A stretch of 64,000 bases of DNA from Bacteroidetes bacterium UBA4416 (GTDB taxonomy: Bacteria; Bacteroidota; Bacteroidia; B-17B0; Aurantibacillaceae), in assembly GCA_002390745.1 (NCBI GenBank), contig DGQK01000051.1:161570-225569 (forward strand), given 5' to 3'. Below the pieces are notes generated by a model. The model ran no database searches and was not told the origin of the DNA. It saw only the letters and a list, made by a program, of their open reading frames with translations. Shown here piece by piece: positions 37,558 through 48,200 of the stretch. A program made the translations under genes and the position numbers. The number at the start of each line of letters is the position of its first letter. Position 1 is the stretch's first letter.

Positions 37558-38913
37558 ATGGAATTAAATGCATTAACGGCTATTTCGCCGGTTGACGGAC
37601 GTTACAGGAAAGCAACCCAGGAGCTGGCGGCTTATTTTTCGGAATTCGGCCTGATCCGCTACCGCGTGCAGGTAGAGATCGATTACTTTATTTTATTATC
37701 GCAGCAAGGCCTTCCACAATTGCCGGCTCTGAGCGCCTCGCAGATCGAAGGGCTGAAAGCAGTTTATAAACACTTTTCCTTTGCCGATGCAGAAACCATT
37801 AAGGAAACGGAAAAAACCACCAACCACGATGTGAAAGCCGTGGAATATTTCATCAAGGAAAAATTAAAAGCGCAGGGCCTGGAAAGCTACCTGGAGTTTG
37901 TACACTTTGGCTTAACCTCACAGGACATTAATAATACCTCCATTCCATTATCATTGAAACAAGCAAACGCAGAGGTCGTATTGCCCACTTTAACTACCGT
38001 GATGGAAAAGCTGATCGCCTTGTCGCGCGAATGGAAAGATGTTTCCCTGCTCGCCCGCACCCATGGGCAGCCGGCTTCGCCAACGCGCCTCGGAAAAGAA
38101 TTTTATGTGTTTGTAGAACGCTTGCAGATCCAGCTCAACCAGTTAAAGGCTGTTCCCTTCTCTGCTAAGTTCGGCGGTGCTACGGGGAATTTCAACGCCC
38201 ACTATGTGGCTTACCCGGAACACGACTGGATCGCCTTCGGAAATGAATTTGTGAATCACACTTTAGGCTTAAGCCGTAGCCAGTTTACCACGCAGATCGA
38301 GCACTACGATAATATTGCCGCTTACTGCGATGCCCTGAAACGGATCAATACCATTTTACTGGATCTGTGCCGCGATGTATGGACCTATGTGAGCATGGAT
38401 TACTTCAAGCAAAAGCTGAAAGCCGGCGAGATCGGGTCTTCTGCCATGCCGCATAAAGTCAACCCGATCGACTTTGAAAATGCCGAAGGGAATTTAGGAA
38501 TTGCCAATGCCATCCTGGAGCATCTCTCGGCTAAGCTGCCGGTTTCGCGCTTGCAGCGCGACCTCACAGATAGCACCGTACTGAGAAACATCGGTGTGCC
38601 TGTGGCGCATGTCCTGATCGCTTACAAAAGCATTTTAAAAGGATTGGATAAGCTGATCCTCAATGAAGAGATCTTCAACCGTGACCTCGAAAACAACTGG
38701 GCTGTGGTGGCGGAAGCCGTACAAACTATTCTGCGTCGCGAAGGTTACCCGAAACCTTATGAAGCATTGAAAGACCTGACCCGCACCAACAGTGTTATCA
38801 CCAAAGAATCCATGCATGTGTTCATCAAGGGATTGAATGTAAATGAAGATGTGAAAAAAGAATTGCTGCAGATTACGCCGCAAAACTTTACAGGAAAAAA
38901 TCCCGGCTTCTGA
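37558..38913 (+). CDS. purB: Adenylosuccinate lyase
   Basis: A 451-residue fumarase/aspartase-superfamily enzyme of purine synthesis (SAICAR to AICAR, adenylosuccinate to AMP). It begins MELNALTAISPVDGRY as PurB does. The catalytic histidine region is TTNHDVKAVEYF, the second is RTHGQPASPTRLGKEF, and the signature loop GSSAMPHKVNPIDFENAEGN at about 293-312 carries the catalytic Ser. Length matches the long E. coli-type PurB. Single gene. Confidence 0.96.
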   Translation: MELNALTAISPVDGRYRKATQELAAYFSEFGLIRYRVQVEIDYFILLSQQGLPQLPALSASQIEGLKAVYKHFSFADAETIKETEKTTNHDVKAVEYFIKEKLKAQGLESYLEFVHFGLTSQDINNTSIPLSLKQANAEVVLPTLTTVMEKLIALSREWKDVSLLARTHGQPASPTRLGKEFYVFVERLQIQLNQLKAVPFSAKFGGATGNFNAHYVAYPEHDWIAFGNEFVNHTLGLSRSQFTTQIEHYDNIAAYCDALKRINTILLDLCRDVWTYVSMDYFKQKLKAGEIGSSAMPHKVNPIDFENAEGNLGIANAILEHLSAKLPVSRLQRDLTDSTVLRNIGVPVAHVLIAYKSILKGLDKLILNEEIFNRDLENNWAVVAEAVQTILRREGYPKPYEALKDLTRTNSVITKESMHVFIKGLNVNEDVKKELLQITPQNFTGKNPGF

Positions 38914-39000
38914 TCTTGTTCATTCGACATGGGACGAACAACCGGTTTTTCGGATCGCCTGTCATTTCAAGGACCTTATAGGAAGGTTTCACTCAAAAAT

Positions 39001-39047
39001 CGGGTATTTCTACCTGTTTTCCGGAAGTGTTATTTAGACTAATATTG
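39001..39047 (+). promoter_or_regulatory. Palindromic box and promoter of tail-collar gene 1
   Basis: CGGGTATTTCTACCTG at 39001-39016 contains GGTA-TTTC-TACC dyad symmetry. It lies 24 bases upstream of a -7-like box TAATATTG at 39040-39047, 42 bases before the ATG. The same arrangement, with identical spacing, precedes the second paralogue, so it is likely a functional activator or repressor site. Confidence 0.65.
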
Positions 39048-39088
39048 GGTAAAAACTAGTATTAACCCCCTATTAATTTAAAAACATT

Positions 39089-39643
39089 ATGGACGAGTAC
39101 ATTGGAATCATCAAAATCTTTGGAGGAAACTTCGCGCCGAAAGGCTGGTTTACATGCAACGGGCAGTTATTATCTATTGCACAATACAGTGCGTTATTCT
39201 CTCTTTTAGGAACGACTTATGGCGGCGACGGCATAACCACTTTCGCTTTGCCGAATCTGCAAAGCCGCGCGCCAATCGGTATGGGGCAAGGCCCGGGACT
39301 TAGCTACCGCGCGCAGGGCCAGGTAGGCGGAAGCGAAAACAACACGCTGTTAGTCCCTAACATTCCGCCGCACAATCACCCTGCAACGTTATCCGTTAAC
39401 AATACCGATTCCGGGCAAGGCGTTGCGACAACAGGAGCGAGTATTGCTACACCCGGCACGCTTAGCGGCAGAACATTTACAGCCACTTTAGGTTACAACA
39501 CGGCAACGCCTAACACAGCCTTAAATGCTGCTTCGGTTACCACTGCCCCAATCGGCCAGGGAATGCCTGTTAATAATATGCAGCCTTTCATCGCGATGAA
39601 TTACATCATCTGCTGGTCGGGCGTGTATCCATCCAGGCCATAA
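39089..39643 (+). CDS. Tail-collar domain (MdpB-like) protein, paralogue 1
   Basis: A 184-residue protein beginning MDEYIGIIKIFGGNFAPKGW and carrying the phage tail-collar pattern: CNGQLLSI, FSLLGTTYGGDGITTFALPNLQSRAPIGMGQG, GG-SE-N-T, IPPHNHPATL, and the ending NNMQPFIAMNYIIC. These proteins are called microcystin-dependent-protein-like or tail-collar proteins. No phage genes surround them, so they are probably chromosomal secreted or particle-associated proteins of unknown role. First of three tandem copies; it has its own conserved promoter-type box. Confidence 0.9.
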   Translation: MDEYIGIIKIFGGNFAPKGWFTCNGQLLSIAQYSALFSLLGTTYGGDGITTFALPNLQSRAPIGMGQGPGLSYRAQGQVGGSENNTLLVPNIPPHNHPATLSVNNTDSGQGVATTGASIATPGTLSGRTFTATLGYNTATPNTALNAASVTTAPIGQGMPVNNMQPFIAMNYIICWSGVYPSRP

Positions 39644-39910
39644 TGCCAGAACACCTTCCGGATACAAGTACAGAGGTATCGTTTGCACAGTATGAGTTAC
39701 ACGCTATTCTTTCTTGCTTGTTTCCGGAAGGTTATGTGATAATGACATGATCAGCCGAAGGGTGTATCCGCCAGACCAAATGACACATAGCCTTTAACAG
39801 ACAGGGTTCCTGGCGTTCGATTACCTTAGCTCTTTGGATTGAAATGTTTTATTTTTTGAATGATCTTATTGATTATTAATCTATTAGCTTACTGGATAGG
39901 GGTTTAAAAT
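39644..39910. other. Intergenic region between tail-collar paralogues 1 and 2
   Basis: No gene. It has an inverted pair (ACCTTCCGG near 39651 and TTCCGGAAGGT near 39721) that could fold over about 60 bases, and then leads into the duplicated regulatory box. Not a recognised RNA family. Confidence 0.45.
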
Positions 39911-39957
39911 CGGGTATTTCTACCTGTTTTTTATCAATGCTATTTGGGCTAATATTG
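39911..39957 (+). promoter_or_regulatory. Palindromic box and promoter of tail-collar gene 2
   Basis: CGGGTATTTCTACCTG at 39911-39926 and TAATATTG at 39950-39957. The 24-base separation is exactly that seen upstream of paralogue 1, and intermediate bases (TATTT, CTAATATTG) are also shared. The ATG lies 47 bases downstream. Confidence 0.65.
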
Positions 39958-40003
39958 AAACAACTAAACCTTTTTTTATTAACCCCCCAAAAACAAAAAA
40001 ATC

Positions 40004-40558
40004 ATGGATGAGTACATGGGAATGATCAAAATTTTTGCCGGAAACTTCGCCCCGACAGGTTGGCTGATGTGTAACGGACAATTATTATCTATTGCACAAA
40101 ACAGCGCCTTATTCTCTATTTTAGGGACTACGTATGGTGGTGATGGCATCACAACCTTTGCCTTGCCGAATTTTCAAAGCCGTGTGCCGATCGGGATGGG
40201 GCAGGGACCAGGCCTGAGCTATCGCAGCCAGGGTGAAGTATCCGGCACCGAAACCAATACCCTGAACATCACGAACATTCCGCCGCACAATCACCCGGCA
40301 AGCTTATTGGTAAATAATACCGACTCTTCACAGGGCGCTGCCACACCAGGGGCAAGCCTTGCCACACCGGGGACCCTCAGTGGCAGAACATTCACAGCAA
40401 GCTTAGGCTACAATACGGCAACGCCTAATACAGTGTTAAACCAGGCTTCGGTAGTAACGGTGCCGGTAGGGCAGGGCCTGCCCGTAAACAATATGCAGCC
40501 GTATATTGCCATGAATTATATCATTTGCACTCAGGGGCTTTATCCATCCAGGCCATAA
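40004..40558 (+). CDS. Tail-collar domain (MdpB-like) protein, paralogue 2
   Basis: A 184-residue close paralogue of the previous gene (MDEYMGMIKIFAGNFAPTGW, FSILGTTYGGDGITTFALPN, IPPHNHPASLL, NNMQPYIAMNYIIC). Identical length shows it arose by duplication. It has its own copy of the promoter box. The third copy follows by only 43 bases, so 2 and 3 are likely co-transcribed. Confidence 0.9.
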   Translation: MDEYMGMIKIFAGNFAPTGWLMCNGQLLSIAQNSALFSILGTTYGGDGITTFALPNFQSRVPIGMGQGPGLSYRSQGEVSGTETNTLNITNIPPHNHPASLLVNNTDSSQGAATPGASLATPGTLSGRTFTASLGYNTATPNTVLNQASVVTVPVGQGLPVNNMQPYIAMNYIICTQGLYPSRP

Positions 40559-40601
40559 ACAACAAATTATTTTTTATTAATCCTTAAAACCAAAAAACAT
40601 C

Positions 40602-41156
40602 ATGGACGAGTACATTGGAATCATCAAAATCTTCGCAGGAAACTTTGCGCCACGCGGCTGGGCGATGTGTAACGGGCAGTTATTGCCGATCTCACAATAC
40701 AGCGCCGTATTTTCTCTTTTAGGAACCACTTACGGTGGCGACGGTATCTCAACCTTTGCTTTGCCAAACCTGCAAAGCCGCGCGCCGATCGGTATGGGTC
40801 AAGGCCCTGGTCTGAGCTACCGCTCACAAGGCGAAGTAGCAGGAACGGAAACCAACACACTGTTGATCTCCAACATTCCGCCGCACAATCACCCTGCTAC
40901 CTTATCCGTGAACAACACAGACTCTTCACAAGGAGCCGCTACACCGGGCGCCAGCCTTGCCACGCCGGGAACTCTCAGTGGCAGAACGTTTACAGCAAGC
41001 TTAGGTTACAATACAGCAACACCTAATACACCCTTGAACCAGGCTTCGGTAACAACAGCGCCGATCGGCCAGGGCTTACCGGTAAATAACATGCAGCCCT
41101 TCATCGCAATGAACTATATCATTTGCCTGGAAGGCATTTACCCGTCCAGGCCATAA
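40602..41156 (+). CDS. Tail-collar domain (MdpB-like) protein, paralogue 3
   Basis: A 184-residue third copy (MDEYIGIIKIFAGNFAPRGW, FSLLGTTYGGDGISTFALPN, IPPHNHPATLS, NNMQPFIAMNYIIC). It is closer to paralogue 2 over its middle (the ETNTL and SSQGAATPGASLATPG stretches are shared). It has no separate copy of the palindromic box, so it probably depends on the promoter at 39911. A hairpin follows the stop. Confidence 0.9.
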   Translation: MDEYIGIIKIFAGNFAPRGWAMCNGQLLPISQYSAVFSLLGTTYGGDGISTFALPNLQSRAPIGMGQGPGLSYRSQGEVAGTETNTLLISNIPPHNHPATLSVNNTDSSQGAATPGASLATPGTLSGRTFTASLGYNTATPNTPLNQASVTTAPIGQGLPVNNMQPFIAMNYIICLEGIYPSRP

Positions 41157-41163
41157 GGCAAAT

Positions 41164-41205
41164 AGCAAAGGGCAAAAGAATGGTTAGATCTTTTGCCCTT
41201 TTGCT
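41164..41205. terminator. Convergent hairpin, overlaps methyltransferase stop
   Basis: AGCAAAGGGCAAAAGA and TCTTTTGCCCTTTTGCT form a long stem between convergent genes. The right arm lies inside the last codons of the methyltransferase gene. T-tracts are weak on both sides. Confidence 0.6.
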
Positions 41206-42209
41206 TTATAAGACCATTGAGGTATATCGTTAAAATCATAGATCAGTGCCGCATGGGTGTATCCCTGCAAATTATACAAGGAAACAACACAATACGGATT
41301 GGTGATAGAAGACTCTGCTGAATGCAGGATCACCTCACCGAAGATGCGGAGGTGCGTATGAATGCAAAGATCGGGAGTTGCCGAAAAATCAGTTGGCAAT
41401 TCATAGAATTTGCTTTCAAAGATGCCGGGAGAGTTATTGGCCCGGTAAAAATCAAGTTCTTTATTTATTGAAAACAACCTGTCCACCTGTAAGCGGTGCC
41501 CGTATGGTAAACGGCTGGGATATTGATCCGTACTTTTCAGATAAGGTTCTTCCCCATGAAACGTAAAAACGAGGTCGAGGTTGATCTCTTCCGGAATCAA
41601 AATGCCGCCTTTCTGAAGCTGTGGCGCCAGGTTCTGTGTAATGGACACCTGCGGCTCGCGGATCAGTGCATAGAACATCGTTTCCGACACTACCAGGTGC
41701 AGCGGTCTCGATGCAGGCGATTGGTAACGGATGGCATCAGCCTGTTGCATGTTCACCTGGTAATCTTCCAGCCCTGCGGCAGACAAGATGCCGGCAACTG
41801 AGCGCAACGAATCCGTGTTAATGTCCAGCAGCAGCACATCCAGCTCGGCAGGAGCAAACAGCGGAAGCAGGGGCAGGATCAGCGTGGCATAAGGGCCGCA
41901 GCCGGCATACAGGATGTTGAGCTTTTGACCCGGGAAACGCCTGAGCAATTCGCGTAGAGCCAGGTGAGTCCCTTTCAGGAACCTGGCTGTACGGATGAAC
42001 TCATCCAGGCAAATGGCCGCGTCATAGGAAGACAGCGCAATGCCGCCTTGAAGCAGCACTTCATTTCCTTTCTCCTGCTGCGAATGGCTTTGATCGCCGG
42101 GAACAAAACGGGAGTAGAACGCCGATAAGTGGCGCACGGCTTCGATCTCCTGATCGATCCCCGATGAATGAAGGATCTGGGTTGTAATATCAGCTAATGT
42201 CTCTTTCAT
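41184..42209 (-). CDS. SAM-dependent methyltransferase (PRMT-like fold)
   Basis: A 341-residue class I methyltransferase. Motif I is ILYAGCGPYATLILPL (about residue 99), the motif II acid is in LDVLLLDINTDSL, and VVSETMFYALIREPQVSI resembles the double-E loop region of arginine-methyltransferase-like enzymes, followed by LQKGGILIPEEINL. The N-terminal 90 residues and C-terminal beta-rich half are unassigned. Substrate unknown. Convergent with the tail-collar genes, which might or might not be linked in function. Confidence 0.75.
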   Translation of the reverse strand: MKETLADITTQILHSSGIDQEIEAVRHLSAFYSRFVPGDQSHSQQEKGNEVLLQGGIALSSYDAAICLDEFIRTARFLKGTHLALRELLRRFPGQKLNILYAGCGPYATLILPLLPLFAPAELDVLLLDINTDSLRSVAGILSAAGLEDYQVNMQQADAIRYQSPASRPLHLVVSETMFYALIREPQVSITQNLAPQLQKGGILIPEEINLDLVFTFHGEEPYLKSTDQYPSRLPYGHRLQVDRLFSINKELDFYRANNSPGIFESKFYELPTDFSATPDLCIHTHLRIFGEVILHSAESSITNPYCVVSLYNLQGYTHAALIYDFNDIPQWSYKAKGQKI

Positions 42210-42262
42210 ACTGTTTTAAACAATGCAAATAAAAAATAAAAATAAATATATAGCAATTAATC

Positions 42263-42270
42263 TATCTTTG
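42263..42270 (+). promoter_or_regulatory. -7 promoter element of giant adhesin (TATCTTTG)
   Basis: Exact TAnnTTTG match, 24 bases before the ATG at 42294. Confidence 0.6.
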
Positions 42271-42293
42271 GTCTATTAAAAAAACCCCTTCGA

Positions 42294-45200
42294 ATGAAAA
42301 AAAACAATTTTTACGTCATTTTACTAATCTTATTATCATCGTTTTCGTGGGCGCAAACTACGGAAACCTTTGAGACGGAAAGCCCCGGGTCAACATCATT
42401 TACCGACAATGGTCAGGTGTTTAATATTACCACCCAGCTAAGCGGCACTCAGCCATTTGATATTTATTCGAGCGGTTCAGCATACGGATGGAACGGTACG
42501 GCTGCCGATTTCCGCTTCATTGATAACAGCAGCGGGACGATTGCCGGCCAGAATATCGGATTTACCATCTCATCCTCTGGCGCAGTTCCGTTCCGCTTAA
42601 ACAGCTTTTACATCTACCTTGGCAGTGCGTCAGCAGCTCTTGGCGTGCCGGGCTCTTTAACTCTGGTAGGTAAGCTGGGCGGTGTTACTAAATACACCGC
42701 TACTGCCAGCTCCGGCTTTGTATCAAGCCTGGGTACCAATAACGGCTTTACATTTATTAATTTAACCACCTTTGGTGGTTCGAATAATTCCGGCACAGCG
42801 ATCGATCAGATCGTCATTACCACAGGAGGCCAGTTTGAATACGCGGCTTTAGACGCTTTTACCTGGACATCCATCACGCCTTTATCTGCGGTTACCTCTG
42901 CCACCAATACAAGCTGTAATGGCGGCTCCAATGGTCGCGCATCAGTTACCGCCAGCGGTGGCACGGGCGGCTATACCTATTCCTGGGCACCGAGCGGTGG
43001 TACAGCTTCGCTTGCTACCGGCCTTTCCGCGGGCACTTACACGGTAACGGTGACAGATGCTTCCTCTTCCACTAAAACAGCGACAGTAGTAATTACCCAG
43101 CCTTCGGCACTCGTTACGACGCCGGGCTTTACCAACACAAGCTGCAATGGCGGCTCCAACGGTCGTGCCTCGGTATCCGTAAGCGGCGGTACACCTTCTT
43201 ATTTCTATTCCTGGGCGCCGAGCGGCGGCACAGCATCTTTGGCTACAGGACTGTCTGCGGGCAGTTATACAGTAACCGTCACGGATAATAACAGCTGTAC
43301 CAAAACTCAAGCCGTTACCATAAGCCAGCCTCCGGCAATTGTTTCCACAGCATCCTCTACCAGCGTGACCTGTAACGGTGGCACTAACGGTACGGCATCT
43401 GTTACCGTGAGCGGCGGTACGCCATCCTATTTTTATTCCTGGGCGCCGAGCGGCGGTACAGGCGCGGGAGCCACGGGTCTTACTGCCGGCAGCTATACTG
43501 TTACCGTTACCGACAATAACAGTTGTACGCGAGCCACGACAGTTGCCGTTGTTCAGCCAAGCGCAATCACTACCAATACGTCCGTTGTAAATGTTGCCTG
43601 TAATGGTTATTCCAACGGCATTACGGCTGTCTCCGTATCCGGCGGCACTTCTCCTTATACCTTCACCTGGTCGCCAAGCGGCGGAAACAGCAATATCGCC
43701 ACAGGACAGCCGGCAGGTTCCTATACCGTAAATGGCCAGGATAATAACAACTGTCCCTTTAGCAGGATCGCCAACGTTACGCAGCCTCCGGCACTGGTTG
43801 CCAGCACCTCGTTTACCAATGCATTGTGCAATGGCGGTTCTAACGGTGTTGCCAGTATAACAGTAAGTGGCGGAACGCCCGGATATAGCTATACCTGGTC
43901 TCCTAGCGGCGGCAACAGTGCTACCGCCACCGGCTTATCGGCAGGCACCTATACCTGCAATATGGAAGATGTCAATGGCTGCCCGATCAGTAAAACCGTA
44001 ACCATTGGGCAACCTGCGGCTATGGGAACGGCTACTTCGGTAACGAACGTAAGCTGTAACGGTGGCTCCAATGGTGTGGCTGCGGTTACCGTTACAGGCG
44101 GTGCAGGAGGCTATACCTACAGCTGGGCGCCAAGCGGTGGCACAGCAGCCACGGCTACCGGCCTTGCTGCAGGCAATTATACCGTAACAGCAAGAGATGC
44201 TAATAACTGTCCGCAAACGGCTATCGCCACAATCACTCAGCCTTCAGCTCTCGTCACCTCAACCGCAGTGACCAATGTGGCCTGCAACGGCGGTTCCAAT
44301 GGTGTGGCGTCTATATCCGCCTCGGGCGGTGCAGGCGGCTACAGCTACTTATGGAGTACGGGCTCTTCCCTGCAAACCATCACCGGTTTAATGGCCGGCG
44401 TGTATACCGCTACCGTAACGGATGCCAACTCCTGTATCAGCATTAAAGCAGCAACGGTCACTCAGCCTACTGCTCTCGTCACCTCAACAGCAGTAACGAA
44501 TGTAGCCTGCAACGGCGGTTCCAATGGTGTAGCGTCTATATCCGCTTCGGGCGGTGCAGGCGGCTACAGCTATTTATGGAGTACGGGATCTTCTCTGCAA
44601 ACCATTACCGGTTTAATGGCCGGTGTGTATACCGCTACCGTAACGGATGCCAACTCCTGTATCAGCATTAAAGCAGCGACGGTCACTCAGCCTACTGCTC
44701 TGGTAACCTCAACCGCAGTAACGAATGTGGCTTGCAACGGCGGTTCCAATGGTGTAGCTTCTGTTACTGCATCGGGCGGAGCAGGCGGCTATAGTTATTT
44801 ATGGAGCAATGGCGGTTCCACCTCTACGATCACCGGTTTAATAGCCGGCGTGTATACTGCTACCGTAACGGATGCCAACTCCTGTACCAGTATCAAAGCA
44901 GCGACGGTTAACCAATCTCCGGCGATCCTGACATCAACATCGGTAACCAATGTGTCCTGCAACGGCGGATCCAACGGCGGCGCTGCGGTTTCTGCTACAG
45001 GCGGTGCGGGCGGCTATACCTATAGCTGGACGCCAAGCGGCGGCACGACAGCTACAGCCAGTGGCCTTGCAGCAGGCAATTATACAGTAACCATAACCGA
45101 TGCCAACAACTGTACAAAAGCAGCTTTCGCTACGGTGACTCAGCCTTCGGCCATTACAACATCCACAACCATCACCAGTGTAGCCTGCAACGGCGGTGCT

Positions 45201-48200
45201 AATGGAAGCGCCACGGTAACAGCTACGGGCGGCACGGGCGCTTATACCTATTCATGGGCTCCGGGCGGCGGCACGGCGGCGACTGCCAGCGGCCTTTCGG
45301 CCGGCAATTATACCGTCACGGTAACGGATGCCAATAGCTGCACGAAAGCAACGGTGGTGAATGTAACCCAGCCTACGGCTATCGCCACAACTACCTCTGT
45401 GACGAATGTTAGCTGTAATGGGGGTTCCAATGGTGTAGCCACTGTGTCTGCAACAGGTGGTACGGGAGCTTATATGTATTCATGGGCACCAAGTGGTGGT
45501 ACGGCAGCAAGCGCCAGTGGCCTTGCAACCGGCAATTATACCGTTACGGTAACAGATGCCAACAGCTGTACCAAAACAGCAATGGTCAACGTGACTCAGC
45601 CTACGGCAATAGCCACAACAACCTCTGTAACGAATGCAAGCTGCAATGGCGGTTCTAACGGTGTAGCCACTGTGTCTGCTACTGGCGGCACAGGCGCTTA
45701 TACCTATTCATGGACGCCAAGCGGTGGCACGGCTGCTACGGCCAGCGGCCTTGCGGCAGGTAATTACACCGTCACGGTAAGAGATGCCAACAACTGTGTG
45801 AAAACGGCTTTTGCAACCATTGGTCAGCCTACAGCGATTACAACTTCTACGGCTGTTGCAGGCACAAGCTGCAATGGCGGTGCTAATGGAAGCGCCACGG
45901 TAACAGCTACAGGCGGCACGGGCGCTTATACTTATAGCTGGGTACCAAGCGGCGGCACGGCGGCTGCCGCCAGTGGTCTTTCGGCCGGCAATTATACCGT
46001 CACGGTAACGGATGCCAACAGCTGCACGAAAGCGGCTATGGTGAATGTAACCCAACCTACGGCTATTGCCACAACAACCTCGGTGACCAATGTCAGCTGC
46101 AACGGCGGTTCTAACGGCAGCGCTACGGTAACGGCTACAGGTGGCACAGGCGCTTATACGTATTCATGGGCACCGAGTGGTGGCACGGCAGCAACAGCGA
46201 GCGGCCTGGCGACCGGCAATTATACCGTCACGGTAACGGATGCCAACAGCTGCACCAAAGCTGCTGTGGTGAACGTCACCCAGCCTACGGCAATATCCAC
46301 AACCACTTCCGTGACGAATGTCAGCTGCAATGGTGGCTCTAATGGCGTAGCTGCTGTGTCCGCTACAGGTGGTACAGGCGCTTATACGTATTCATGGGTA
46401 CCAAGCGGCGGTACGACAGCTACGGCAAGCGGCCTTTCGGTCGGCAATTATACCGTCACGGTAACGGATGCCAACAGCTGTACCAAAACAGCAATGGTCA
46501 ATGTGAGTCAGCCTGCTGCGATTGTGGCCACACCAACACAAACCAATGCAAACTGCGGCTCTAATAATGGTACAGCCAGTGTATCAGCCACGGGTGGTAC
46601 CGGTGCCTTTACTTACAGCTGGGCGCCAAGCGGGGGTACTGCCGCAACGGCCACCGGCCTGGGTGCCGGCGGCTATACCGTGACGATTACGGATGCCAAC
46701 TCATGTGTCAAAACACAAACCTTTGTGATTTTATCAACAGGAAATATTTCCGGTGTGATCACCACAACAGCTGTGAGCTGTAATGGCGGCAGCAATGGTG
46801 CAGCCTCTGTTGCCGCCAGCGGCGGTAGCGGTGCTTATACTTACACCTGGTCGCCTTCCGGCGGCAATGCCGCTACAGCATCAGGTCTCTCTTCTGCGAT
46901 CTATACGGTTCAGGTAAAAGATGCAACAGCCTGTACGGTGACCTTTACGGCAAACGTGACCCAACCGGTGGCCCTGGTGGCAAGCACCAGCTTTACCAAT
47001 GTAACCTGCAATGGCTTTACCAACGGCGTAGCCAGTGTGAGTGTAACCGGCGGTAGCGGTGCTTATACTTACACCTGGTCGCCTTCCGGTGGCAATGCAG
47101 CTACCGCATCAGGGCTCGCCTCCGGCATTTATACCGTTAATGTGAAAGATGCCAACAACTGTACACTTTCACGCACGGTTTCTGTTTCACAGCCAACGGC
47201 TCTTAGTGCCGGCATCACAGGAACAAATGTTTCCTGCAACGGCGGATCCAATGGTGCTGCTGCGGTAACCGTAAGCGGCGGCACCGGTGCCTATACCTAT
47301 AGCTGGACACCGGCGGGCGGTACGGCTTCCACGGCAAGCGGCCTCACAGCAAACAATTATACCGTGACGGTAAGAGACGCGAACCTGTGTGCTCTTACCC
47401 GCACGATCGGCATCACGGAGCCTACCGCTATGACAGCGGTAACCTCGCAGACAAACCTGAGTTGTAATGGCTCTAACAACGGTGCAGCCGGCATCACGGT
47501 GTCAGGCGGCACAGGTGCTTATACGTATTCATGGGCACCGGCCGGCGGCACAGCAGCAACAGCAGCCGGCCTGGCGGCCAATATCTATACGGTAACGGTG
47601 AAAGATGCCAACAACTGCAGCATTGTCCGGAGCTATACAATTACACAGCCGGCGGTGCTTGCCGTCGTGATGAGCCACACCGATATTACCTGCAACGGTG
47701 CATCAAATGGTATGGCAACGGCTTCAGTAAGCGGTGGTACCAGCGCCTATAGTTATAGCTGGACACCGGCCTCAGCCACAACACCGGTTGTAAGCGGCCT
47801 GGCCCCTGGAATGTATACGGTAACGGTAAAAGATGCGAACCTTTGCCTGGTAACAGGAACCGTATCCATTACACAGCCGTCAGCCTTAACGGCGACCAGC
47901 AGCCAGACCAACGTGGTATGTAACGGCGGCGCCAATGCTTCGGCCAGTGTTACGGTATCAGGCGGAACCGGCGCTTATGGCTATACGTGGACGCCAACCG
48001 GCGGAAACGCTTCTTCGGCCAGCGGCCTGATGGCTGGTACCTACAGCGTGGCAGTAAGTGATGCCAATAACTGTACGTTGACGCAAACACTGACGATTAC
48101 AGAACCCGCGGCAATAGTAGCAACGCTGAGCCATACCAATATCAGCTGCTTTGGATTGACCAACGGTGCAGCAAGCGTAGCCGCCACCGGCGGCACGGGA

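Noticed and set aside
39089..41156. Prophage remnant
   Set aside because: No other phage genes, no integrase or attachment sites nearby.
45708..46055. Minus-strand frame in the adhesin gene
   Set aside because: Reverse shadow of repeat DNA with low-complexity translation.
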